From Kingdonia uniflora (taxonomy: Eukaryota > Streptophyta > Magnoliopsida > Ranunculales > Circaeasteraceae): DNA of 64,000 nucleotides. Shown here in pieces: positions 45,281 to 55,430 of the stretch. The notes beneath the pieces are model-generated. The model made no database searches, was not told where the DNA came from, and saw nothing but the letters and a program-made list of their open reading frames with translations. The stretch is from NCBI GenBank assembly GCA_014058105.1, contig JACGCM010000006.1, forward strand, positions 310,001 through 374,000. The letters run 5' to 3'. The position numbers were made by a program, and so were the translations under genes. How positions within the stretch are numbered: position 1 is the first letter of the stretch; the number at the start of each line of letters is the position of its first letter.

Positions 45281-45900
45281 ATTTTCATATCTTCTATAAT
45301 ATTATTGTTCAATAGAATTTATAGTTCAATTATCATTATTTATCATTTGTATTGCAGCTTTAAACATTTGTTCCTTAAGAGTTTAACATTCTAAAGCCAG
45401 AAGTTAGCGTCACTAAAGATAAGGAATTCCGTATTATACTTCACTCCTACATATTTTTCTACTTGTTAGGATCTAGAGATTTTAACTTGGATAAAAAATC
45501 TTGCAGCATCTCCATTCTGACCTCAGTGATCCTTAGTTGTGTGTAAGTTTTATTTGTAATAGTGTCTAGGATCTTACTGCTCCCTTGACCAGAATTTGTG
45601 ATTTTTTCTACCGTTCACGATTGTGGCCTTTTATAATCATCGGGGGTAGAGGATTCTCGAAACCAAGTTTTGAAATGATAATGGTATTGTAGGCAATGGT
45701 AGAATCTCCTATCGGGTGGCTTTGGGACTCTATAAATGAGACCTCAATCATATTTTTTACCTCATCTACCTATACCCATAAACCATACCCACCAATTTTG
45801 CGAGCGCATTGACAAAACATGCGGTTAGGGTTGAGGCTTGTACGTGAGAGATAAAGATCACAATTTTCACCGCGCCAGCAAATAAGAGAATGCATCATTG
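45281..45900. other. Non-coding spacer within the MULE
   Basis: AT-rich with no coding signal. A CTATAAATGAG TATA-like motif is near 45730. The CATTTGT motif is still in plus orientation here (45338, 45366) and switches farther right. Confidence 0.35.
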
Positions 45901-46500
45901 GTAGGGAAGTATGTAATGATTGAGAACTATAAAGAAATGGAAGCAAGTGTACATGTTATGTAGTTAGCACTCTATGATGGTGTTAATTAAATGCAGGAAA
46001 ATGATAAACTATTTATAAAGAAATGAGAACCACTTTATTACTACACGATATCTTTATGGTGACAATTTACTTTCATTTCGATGATACCGTTGGTCATAAC
46101 AAATGTTAAATACTCCGCTTTAAATCTGATAGATTCTTTCCTTAACAGTGGATGTGGCAAGTCAATCTTATCTTTATTACATGATTTTGACCACTTAGAT
46201 TAAAGTCCACTTTGATTACATTTACAACAAGCTATCTATCCAAATCATCCACGTTGGTAGAGAAGTATGTATGTAATGCTTGATAATTCATAGCAGTTAA
46301 ATGATAATATATTTATAAAGAAATAACAAATACAAATATGAGGATGACATTGATTTACGGTGACAAATAACTGTACTAAAATTATGCTTTTTGTATGAAC
46401 AAATGACAAATTAGCTGTATTAATTCTAAGAATTTCATTGCTATATAGTTAATGTGACAAATCAATCTTTCCAAGAGCATAAAAGCAGTTTAGTACAAGA
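45901..46500. repeat. Two tandem copies of an internal MULE repeat
   Basis: AAGTATGTAATG…TTGA at 45907 and 46264. Each copy then has a TTTATAAAGAAAT block, a TGGTGACAA/GGTGACAAAT block and GTCAATCTT/ATCAATCTTT near the end. A third copy is at 52681-52900, upstream of the coiled-coil gene. Confidence 0.7.
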
Positions 46501-46501
46501 G

Positions 46502-46936
46502 ATGCAAGATATGTATTTACAACAACAACCCCAACAATATTATCACCACCACAACCCGTAACTCTTTAATCGAAACCTACACCAACGCTAGACCTTCTCA
46601 AGTTATTACACCTACAAAGATGTTCCATTTTTTTATGTTCCCCAATTCATCAATATCTTTAACGAATCCGAATAAGAAACCGAAGAATAATTTCCATACT
46701 TTGTTGGATATATTCGGGGAAATCCCTTCTATGGTGATCGATTATACGTCGAGTATTTTTCATAATCCACCACTTCATTTGAGCAACTTGCCCCCTCAAC
46801 CGTCGATATTTAGGGTAGAGAGTTACCTCATGGATATGGAACTTATTACTTTGGGGGGTTAGATGATAGGAAGTTTATCAAGATGGCAACAAAAGGCATT
46901 TTGAGAACTCAGTGTTGGATTTTTGGTGAGAGATGA
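46502..46936 (+). pseudogene. Gln/His-rich accessory ORF of the MULE, decayed
   Basis: From ATG at 46502 one frame can be followed for 144 codons to TGA at 46934-46936 with no indel but about six in-frame stops, most explicable as C-to-T changes in Gln or similar codons. The N-terminal part is Q-Q-Q-P-Q-Q-Y-Y-H-H-H. The C-terminal part has F-G-G-L-D-D-R-K-F-I-K-M. It follows repeat copy 2 just as the coiled-coil gene follows repeat copy 3. No family recognised. Confidence 0.4.
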
Positions 46937-47035
46937 CTGTGGGTGGTGTCATGGTGGTAAGATTGGATATGCGGAGGAGTAGAGGCTAAGGTGAGGACTG
47001 TGGACCAAACCAAGTAAGAAAGTGAGGAGGTATTG

Positions 47036-48003
47036 TGCAGAATAAAATATAAGTAACCTGTAAATATGCTTCCCCCAAACCCGGAACGACAAGTAGAAAA
47101 AGTCTAAAGTACCGGAGATGTTTACACAATTCGTAGCAGTAATGGACAATAGTAAGTGAGGTCTAAACAACAGCAACAACAACTCAGTTTCAAACAACAG
47201 CAACAATATCTTGATTTTGAAAATAGCAATAGCAACTTGATTTCGAAAATAGCTACAGCAATCTTAGTTCGAGTTCAGTTAAAAACAATAAGGTGTAGTT
47301 CCCCTTTTTAACAGCAGCAAGAGAAGCAACAACAAGTTCTTCTTGAAGAATAAAGAAAGAAGGGAAACAGCAAGGTCTGAAAATAGCAGCTTGTATAATC
47401 TGAAATTATAGCTTGCATAATTTGAAATAGCAAGAGCAGTCCTTCTTTCAAAACAACACCAAATGATCTGAAACAGCAAGAATGAGGTGACATAGTAACC
47501 GAGAGTTTTCTTCAATCTAGGAAATAGCAACAGCAAGTTCAGTAAGAGAATTAGAGCTAGAGGCGTGGGTCGTACTCTCTTTAAAGAGTATCTTGATGTA
47601 ACTCGACTACTCTCCCAAGATACAACGAGCAGGTATACTGTAGCTTCACACTGGGAAGTCTACGTAAATGATGGTAGCATCTCAAGGTAAACCGTACTAT
47701 CAAGTTGGGAGAGAAAGATGAATCGAGCTCAAAGAGAAAAAAGTTTTGTGTTATATTTTTAAAAAGTGGTGTTCCAATGGATATATATATAGGAGTTGTA
47801 CAACGGCTTTATCCATAACGTACATGCGTTTTAAAGTTGTGAAACAGCTTTATCTATAACGTATATGCGTTTTAAAGGCCTAAAGATGAGGTCTTTAATA
47901 CTAGCCATTTAGAGAGTAAAGACCAAGTCAAGAGCAAACCCATGCCCATAGGAGAATATTAAAGGTAAGCCCAAGCCAAAGGAGTTTTTTGAAAAAACCA
48001 ACA
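47036..48003 (-). repeat. 3' LTR of the copia element
   Basis: 968 bp; minus sense begins TGTTGG and ends CTGCA. Collinear with the other LTR. Confidence 0.88.
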
Positions 48004-48016
48004 ATCCCCCACTTTT
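48004..48016 (-). other. Polypurine tract of the copia element
   Basis: Minus strand reads AAAAGTGGGGGAT directly before the 3' LTR. Confidence 0.75.
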
Positions 48017-48558
48017 AAAAAACTTTCTGAAGGAGAAAAAAAACGAGATAACGGTTTCGATATATAGAGATGTACATAAGTAAAGGTGTCTTTAGACTTT
48101 GAACCTTTACGTGGTGGACAATCTTCAACGTATAAGAATAATAAGTGATCAGAGTCTTGAACTCATTATCCACTTTTATGCAGTAAGGGAAACCACATAC
48201 AACCCTACTAGGTACAATTCCTAAATGCCAACACATTTTGGCCATGTGCTTAATCCCAGTATAGGTGAAGGCTTTAGAGAATTTAGCCTAATTTCTTATA
48301 GGAAGTGGCCGCACTTCCACAATCACCTTGGTGAGTCTATGAAGAGTGTTCTTGTAGCAAGACACCCCACTCAAAGAATGAGATATAGAACTCATTAAGA
48401 GTTTAAGAAAACTCAGCCTAGCATTCACTTCAAGATATTATGCATATTAACATTTATGTACATTAAGATGAACTCCGGAGTGAAAAGCTCCTTATTTGCA
48501 TGATTCTATATCAGAGTGATTTGTTTTCCTCATTAAACCTATTTCTTAGGATTTCTAG

Positions 48559-50460
48559 TCATTTAGGTTGGGTTCCTACCACTTGTGATTCTATAATAGG
48601 CTTTAGCCCTATCCCTGAAGATGTGCTCCACACTTTGTCACGAGATAGTCCTTTCGTCAAAGGATTTGCCAAGTTGTTTTCCGATCTTACAAAGTCCACC
48701 GTAATAGTACTAGATGTGAGGTAACCTCTCATCGTACTGTGCTTGCGACGTATCGCTAACTTCTTACCATTATAGTAATTTTTCTGTACTCTGGCAATCT
48801 TAGCTGTACTATCTGAGTAAATCAGTATCGGCGGTATAGGCCTATTCCATAAAGGAAAATAAGACAAGAGGTCTTTCAACCAACTTGCCTCCTCACTAGC
48901 TGTAGCTAGTGCTACTAACTTAGACTCCATAGTCGGCTGAGCTAGAATCGTTTGTTTCATGGATATCCAAGAAATTGTCCCTCCAGCTATACTGAACATG
49001 TATCCGTTGGTAGCTTTGGAATCATCTAAAAATGAGTTCCAAACTGCATCGCTAAATCTATCAAGGACCGCGGGAAACTTTTGATACTGTAAGCCCAAGT
49101 TCATGGTCCTTTTTAGGTACCGCATAACTCTATCAATAGCACCCCAGTACGCCAAACTTGGTTTACTTGTAAATCTGCATAGAACCCCTACAGTATAAGC
49201 TATTTTGGGTCTAGTACAGTCTGTAGCATAGCGAAGGCTACCAATAATACTTGCATATTCTTTCTGTCTAACTGCCTCCCCCAAGTTCTTTAAAAGTCTA
49301 ACTTGTGGATCATAAGGAGTACAAACAGGTCTACGGTTATAATATTTGTACTTCTTCAAGATCTTCTCAATGTAATGAGATTGATCAAGAGTAATACCAG
49401 TGTATGTACGTGTGATCTTCATGCCTAAAATTACACTAGCCTCGCCTAGGTCCTTCATATCAAAATTATTGTTAAACATGTTTTTGGTCTCTAAAATAAT
49501 ATCAAGTGTAGAACCAAAAATAAGTAGATTATCAACGTATAGACATATTATAATTCAACTTTCACCAGATACTTTATAATATAGACATTTATTAACAACG
49601 TTAATCTTAAAACCATTTGAAAGAAGTAATTGGCCGATTCATTCGTGCCACTATTTTGGAGCTCGCTTTAAACCGTATAAAGTCTTGTTCAGCTTGCAGA
49701 CTTTGTGTTGCTCACCAAGTATAGCAAAGCCTTAAGCTTGATCCATATATAATTCCTCTTCAAGCTCTCTATTTAAAAATGCCGTTTTTACATCCATTTG
49801 GTGAATAAATAAATTGTGCACGGTACCAACAGCCAATAATACTCTAATGGTTGTCATACGAGTAACTGGGGAATATGTGTCAAAGAAATCAATGTTTTCC
49901 TTCTGCACATATCCCTTTGCTACAAGTCTTGCCTTATATTATGTATAGTGCCATCTGGTTTAAGTCTCCTCTTTAATAACCATTTACACCCAATAAACGA
50001 CTACTAGGAGGTAAGTTAACTAAGTTCCAAGTCTCATTTGTAGTAAGAGAATCGATTTCATCATCAATGGCCTCTTACCACAAATTAGCGTCACCTGAGG
50101 TTAACGCTTCCCTGATAGTATTGGGGTCCAATTCTAATGTATGTACAACAAAATCATTACCAAAATCCTTAGCAATTTTTAAACGTTTACCTCTACAAAG
50201 TTCTGGGTCTGTATCGTGAGAATTAATAGCTCTATGAACATTTACTTGAGGTACATTAGGGGTCGAATACATAAAAGGTTGAGAACCCCCACTACTACCC
50301 CCATTGTCCCTCAATAAGTAGGGAAACTTATTCTCATAGAAATCAACATCTAGTGATTCAATAACTTATAGGTCTTAAACCAATTGCGTTCATAGAATAA
50401 ATGCCTAGAAGCACCTGAATCAGCCCACCACCCGTCGGTTCCACCGGCCATGTTGATCTC
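48559..50460 (-). pseudogene. pol of the copia element: protease start, RT, RNase H (integrase deleted)
   Basis: Protease active-site block W-A-D-S-G-A-S-R-H-L-F at about 50435-50405, then a direct jump to the integrase-RT linker (50314-50075, R-G-K-R-L-K-I ... D-A-N-L-W). RT from about 50075 to 49480 is full of stops. From 49479 a 306-codon open frame gives the end of RT (F-D-M-K-D-L-G) and RNase H with the D-E-D set readable as R-F-S-D-A-V-W, T-M-E-S-K-L and Y-S-D-S-T-A-K. It ends N-N-L-A-N-P-L-T-K-G. Confidence 0.85.
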
Positions 50461-50499
50461 CGTGATCATAGCCACTAAGGGCTCTTCGGTAACGTTTGC

Positions 50500-51414
50500 C
50501 TAAGCAGCAGGTTTGCGGTTCTGGCAGTTTCTAGATATGTGTCCAGGCTTATTACAGTTGAAACACACAATTGAAACTGTTCCATTATATGGTGGGGAAT
50601 GTTGGTTCATTCCCTTATTAGAATTCTGGTGTCCATTTTTCTGACGATTATTTGGATTACCATCCTTAGGACGGTTGTTCCGATTACCGCCATTCTTAGC
50701 CTTGAAAGGTTTTCCTTTAGGATTCAGATGGACCTTCCCTTTAGCTTGAACCAAAGGGATTTCCTCTTTCAGGTCTTATTTTCTAGATTCTTCTTCGACC
50801 CTAAGATGAATAATCAAGTTCTCCATGGTAAGTTCCTTTGACTTGTGTCGTAGGATATTTTTATAGTCTTTCCAATTAGGCGGTAATTTGTTAATCATCA
50901 CGGCAACCTGAAATTGTTCATCAAGAGGTATCCTTTCGGACACGATCTCATGCGCAATTCGTTATAATTCATGTGATTGGGTAATCACCGACTTATCGTC
51001 ATCCATAGTAAACTTGAGATATCAGCTTACAGTAAACTTTTTAGAGCCTGCCTCTTCTGTATCATACTTCCTCTGTAATGCTTCCCAAACAACTTTTGCA
51101 GTTTTGGACTGTAAATAGTAATCGTACAGTTCGTCTACTAAACCGTTCAGGATAAAATTTCAGCATTTGAAGTCAGCCTCAGTCCAGTTCGAAATTGATT
51201 ATAAGGTTTTGTCATATTTATTTATAATTAGGTTAGGGTCTACCGTAAGTACAGGAACGGGAGGTTCAATTGGGAATTCTTGTTCTAGAGCATAAGCCAC
51301 TTCCTTAAATGTGAGATAAGGGAACATTTTGTTCTTCCATCTCTTGATGTTGAGACCATCAAACTTAGAAGGTTTGTTGGAATCAAACTTCCGCACTTCT
51401 GAGGTAAGAGCCAT
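50500..51414 (-). pseudogene. gag of the copia element
   Basis: ATG at 51414, about 30 bases after the LTR, opens 71 codons with the copia gag pattern (F-D-G-L-N-I-K-R-W-K-N-K-M). After stops the frame resumes, and 50754-50500 gives a basic Asn-rich linker and an intact knuckle C-F-N-C-N-K-P-G-H-I-S-R-N-C (CX2CX4HX4C). It is broken by several stops near 51180-50760. Confidence 0.8.
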
Positions 51415-51442
51415 ATTACGGAGAATAGATACTCTTTAAAAT

Positions 51443-52409
51443 TATAGAATAAAATGTAAGTAACCTGTAAATATGCTTCCCCCAAATGCGGAACGGCAAG
51501 TATAAGAAGTCTGAAGTATCGGAGATGTTTACACAATTCACAGCAGTAATGGACAACAGTAAGTGAGGTCTAAACAACAACAACGACAACTCGGTTTCAA
51601 ACAACAGCAACAACAACTTGATTTCGAAATTAGTAACAACAACTTGGTTTCGAAAACAGCTACAACAATCTTAGTTCGAGTTCAGTTATAAACAGTAAGG
51701 TGTAGTTCCCCTTTTTAATAGCAACAAGAGAAGCAAAAGCAAGTTCTTCTCGAAGAACAAAGAAAGATAGGAAACAACAAAGTCTAAAAATAGCAGCTTG
51801 TATAATATGAAATTATAGCTTCTATAGTCTGAAACAGCAAGAACAGTTCTTCTTTCACAACAACACCAAATAATCTGGAAAAGTAAGAAAGAGATGACAC
51901 AGTAACCGAGAGTTTTCTTCAATCTAGGAAATTATAACAGAAAGTTCAATAAGAGAATTAGAGCTCGAGGCGTGGGTCACACTCTCTTTAAAGAGTATCT
52001 CGATGTAACTCGACTACTCTCCCAAGATACAACGAGCAAGTATACTTTGGCTTCACACCGGAAAGTCTACGTAAATGATGGTAGCACCCCAAGGTAAACT
52101 GTAACATCAAGTTGGGAGAGAGAGATGAATAGTGCTCAGAGAAAAGAAGTTATGTGTTATATATTTAAAAGGTGGTGTTCTAATGGATATATATAGAGGA
52201 GCTGTGCAACGGCTTTATCCATAACGTACATGCATTTTAAAGTTGTGCAACGGCTTCATCCTAGTGTACATGCGTTTTAAAGGCCCAAAGATCAGGTCTT
52301 CAATACTAGACATTTAGAGAGTAAAGACCAAGTCAAGAACAAACCCAAGACCATATAAGAATCTTAAAGGTGAGCCCAAGCCCAAGGAGTTTTTTTGAAA
52401 AAACCAACA
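51443..52409 (-). repeat. 5' LTR of the copia element
   Basis: 967 bp, collinear with 47036-48003. It contains CAA/CAG-rich short repeats and a TCTTTAAAGA palindrome. Confidence 0.88.
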
Positions 52410-52680
52410 CGTTGTTTAAACTTTGAAACTTGATAAACTTGTTGTTACTTGCTACGCTAAAGATTAAAGACTTAAAGGGTAGCTTCAATATAGAAAATTA
52501 TAAGTAAACCAAATTACTATTACTTAAACAGGTCACGGGTCGACCTGAACTACTTGGGCTGAACCTTAACCCGATCTATTTATTAAATGGGCAACCCCTT
52601 CAGGACAAACCCAAACCCGCTAGATACAAGGTTGGGTTGGGTCGGGCTGGCGGGTCGTGGGTCACATTGCCAGCTCTATA

Positions 52681-53021
52681 GGAAAGTATGTAATGCTTGA
52701 TAAGTCAAACCAATAAAATGATAATGTAATAAAAAAATAGCAAATACTTATGGGATGATGACATTGACTTTATGATGGCAATTAGCTATACAAAAATGAT
52801 ACTCTTTGTAAGAACAAATGAAAAATAAGCCATTTAAATTCTAAGAGGTTCTTTGTTATATAGTCAATATGATAAGTCAATCTTTATTAGTTGATTAGAC
52901 AACTTTGATTACGTTTAGAATAAGCTATCTATATAAAATATTCACGTGGTTCCTGCCACTCTAAATACTAAGCCCTAAACTCTTCTACGCGTGATTCAAA
53001 GTCCCAATAAATTCTCCCAAG
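52681..53021. repeat. Third copy of the internal MULE repeat, upstream of the coiled-coil gene
   Basis: AAGTATGTAATGCTTGATAA matches 46264 onward. It is followed by TTTGATTACRTTTA and AAGCTATCTAT, also seen at about 46215-46240. A partial fourth copy is at about 53908-53990. Confidence 0.65.
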
Positions 53022-53029
53022 TATAAAAT
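53022..53029 (+). promoter_or_regulatory. TATA box of the coiled-coil gene
   Basis: TATAAAAT 93 bp upstream of the ATG, within a leader carrying repeated CCCTAAACTC motifs. Confidence 0.5.
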
Positions 53030-53114
53030 ATAAAACCCTAAACTCTTTTAAGATATATATTCTCAAGTCTCAACTATTCAAGCAAACCCTCAACTCTTTT
53101 CAACTTCTCAAAAA

Positions 53115-53549
53115 ATGTTACACTCCCACTCCACTCGATTTAGTTGTGCCTCTTCCAGCACCCCTCAAGATTGGTTTGAGGCGGTAGGGATTGAGGAAGA
53201 TCAGGATGACGAACATCTCTTCATGTTGAATAGAATTTTCCTAATGGAGAAGGATGTCTCCGGTGAGAAGGCTCAGCAGCTGAAAGAACATTATGAAGAG
53301 TTCAAGGAGAAATTAGGAGTGCTCAATGAAATGGAGGATGAACTGGATAAAATTATGATAAAGAAAAGAGAGTGTTCTGAAGAGTTTAAGTTTCATATCT
53401 TATTCTTGAAAGATCAGCTCTGCTCTCTAAAGTTGGACAGGGATGAGCACAAGAAACTGTGGGAGGAGTTGGCCTATAAAATTAGTTATCTCAGGCAAAA
53501 GATCATGGCTATGGAACGTGATCAGAATTCCTCAAGTAAGGAGTTATGA
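53115..53549 (+). CDS. Intact small coiled-coil protein of the MULE, unknown function
   Basis: 144 residues from ATG (AAAAAATG context) to TGA. A Ser-rich N-terminal tail (about 1-20) is followed by W-F-E-A-V-G-I-E-E-D-Q-D-D, then a long heptad-like helix (about 45-140) rich in Glu, Lys and Leu. The helix contains a K-K-R-E-C-S-E-E-F-K-F-H segment and ends in a short Ser-rich tail. No membrane segment or signal peptide. It is the only accessory frame in the region with no interruption, and a same-length decayed copy follows at 54155. Coding may be selected or simply young. No family recognised; structural resemblance to plant transposon-linked coiled-coil ORFs is all that can be said. Confidence 0.6.
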   Translation: MLHSHSTRFSCASSSTPQDWFEAVGIEEDQDDEHLFMLNRIFLMEKDVSGEKAQQLKEHYEEFKEKLGVLNEMEDELDKIMIKKRECSEEFKFHILFLKDQLCSLKLDRDEHKKLWEELAYKISYLRQKIMAMERDQNSSSKEL

Positions 53550-54154
53550 ATATTTGTATTGTTTTATTTTTAGTTTATTTTTAGGTTATAGGTTTTTTGT
53601 TATTGCTATTGTTTCCCTTGTAAGAACATTTATTTTGCTTTGTTTCGTTTCGCTTTGTCGCTTTCAAATAGTAATTTCCATCTGATATGAGGGAAACAAA
53701 TAGCTGAAAAGTTTCATCCAAAAAAAATGATATAAGGAAACCAAACAAATGATAAAGACTCCATGAACAATGATAGATAAATGTTGAACTTAATAAAACT
53801 GGTGATAATATTTTGATAGACAAATGATAAATGATCGTTAAGCAATGACAGTTCAGGACAGAAAAAAATGATGCGAAGTTATCTTGAACATAAGACAAGT
53901 CGATGGGGAAAGTAATGATACTTGATTAGACAACTCAGTCTAAATACTCATTAATTATTACTTACATATACAACAAGAAACGACGGTGCCAAAGTAATAA
54001 TACCTTTTACCCTAAACTTTGTGTAATCCCTGACACGCATCCCTTCCCAATGCATTCAATTCCCCTAATAAAAACTTTAATCTCAAATCAACTATTCTCA
54101 GCTCTTCAACTATTCAAATCCTAACCCTAAACTCTTTTCAACTTCTCAAGAAAA
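53550..54154. other. Spacer between the coiled-coil gene copies
   Basis: Contains CAAATGATA-type motifs in minus-sense orientation and a partial fourth copy of the internal MULE repeat. No separate gene. Confidence 0.5.
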
Positions 54155-54589
54155 ATGTCGTACTCCACTCGAGTTAGCCATGTCTCTTTAAACACTCCAT
54201 ACAATTGGATTGAGTCGATAGGGATATAAAAAGATCAGTGTGACCAACGTCTCTAAATATTGAATAGACTATGCTTAATAGAGAAGGATATCTCTGGTAA
54301 GAAGGCATAAATGCTGAAAAAGCCTTACAAAGACTTCAGAGAGAAATTAGGAGTGTTTGATGTAATCTGAGATAAACTGTATCAAGTTATATTAAAGAAA
54401 GAGAAGCATTTTGAAGAGTTCAAGTTTCATATGCACTTCTTGGAAGATCAGCCCTGTACCGTAAAGTTGGACAGGGATAATCACAAGAAACTTTGGGAGG
54501 AGTCGGCTTCTAACATTAGTTATCCCGAGCAGAAGATCCAGGCTTTTGAGCGCGATCTGGAATGCTCAGAACTTGATCAGGAGTTGTGA
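54155..54589 (+). pseudogene. Decayed tandem copy of the coiled-coil gene
   Basis: Exactly 435 bp from ATG to TGA, like the copy at 53115, and alignable without indels (W-I/F-E-S/A-I/V-G-I near residue 20; K-L-D-R-D-N/E-H-K-K-L-W-E-E near 112). About four in-frame stops. The leader with CCCTAAACTCTTTTCAACTT is also shared, so promoter and gene were duplicated together. Confidence 0.8.
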
Positions 54590-55430
54590 ATAATTGTTCA
54601 AGTTTATTTGGTGTCTAGTTTGTTAGTTTTTTTTGGTAACTAGTACTTTCCCTTTCTATGAATGAACATATATTTTGGCTTGTTTTGCTTTGTGCTATTT
54701 CGTTTGCTTTTTGCCGTTAAATAGTGGTTTTCGTTTGATATGTGGCAAACAAAACAATCACAGTTCTGTAAGAAAATAATGATATAAGGGGGGACAAGTT
54801 TACTGATGAAGTTAACAAAGCTAATAATAATAATTTAACAGAGAAATGTGAAATTCTTGGCGCACAAATGACAGTTCAGACGCAAACAATGATATAATAG
54901 AAACCAACAAATATGAAATTCTTTGAGAATAAATGACAGCTCAGAGGGAAACAATGATATCATGGACACAAAGAAATGAAAAATTCTCCAAGCACAAATG
55001 ATAATTCAATAGCAAATAATGATATAATAGACACAAACAAATAAGAAATTCTTTTTAAACAAATGATAGCTCTATTTAAATAAATGATGATTTTAACAAC
55101 ATTGACGATAAAGATCATACAAACAAATGATACATAGAGTACCAAAAATCATCAGTACAAACTGATTGCAACATCTTCATCTGAGATGACAGGTGGCTTA
55201 GTGCTCATTATAAAAGACGGTACCATTGTCGAACATGTATTGTCGTTGGATGGGATTGGCAGAAGCTTACAAGAACGATGATTGTATCCATTTTTTTGAT
55301 ACCTATTGCAAAGTCTTAGTTTGGTGACAAGACCAAGAATTTTTTCCCTTCTCTTCCTTTGTGTGCGACGATGACCGGCTTGAACTGTTAAAATAGGAGT
55401 ACGAACACGTGGATCAGTTTTTTAAATTTT
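54590..55430. other. Spacer downstream of coiled-coil copies with dispersed CAAATGAWA motifs
   Basis: From 54850 to 55140 the sequence repeats a degenerate unit containing ACAAATGAYA roughly every 30-60 bases. No coding on either strand that I trust. Confidence 0.5.

Larger units (their letters stand above)
47036..52409 (-). mobile_element. Ty1/copia retrotransposon lacking integrase (5.4 kb)
   Basis: LTRs 47036-48003 and 51443-52409, minus orientation. Minus-sense LTR start TGTTGGTTTTTTC is intact in both; the end is CTGCA in one and CTATA in the other. PPT AAAAGTGGGGGAT precedes the 3' LTR. Flanking 5-mers TATTG and CGTTG look like a TSD with two changes. Gag with a CCHC knuckle, the start of protease, RT and RNase H are readable. 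The rest of protease and the whole integrase are absent (junction about 50370). Inserted in the MULE. Confidence 0.88.

Noticed and set aside
48559..49479. 306-codon open frame as a host gene
   Set aside because: Its motifs are copia RT/RNase H and it sits between paired LTRs; it is a surviving piece of pol.
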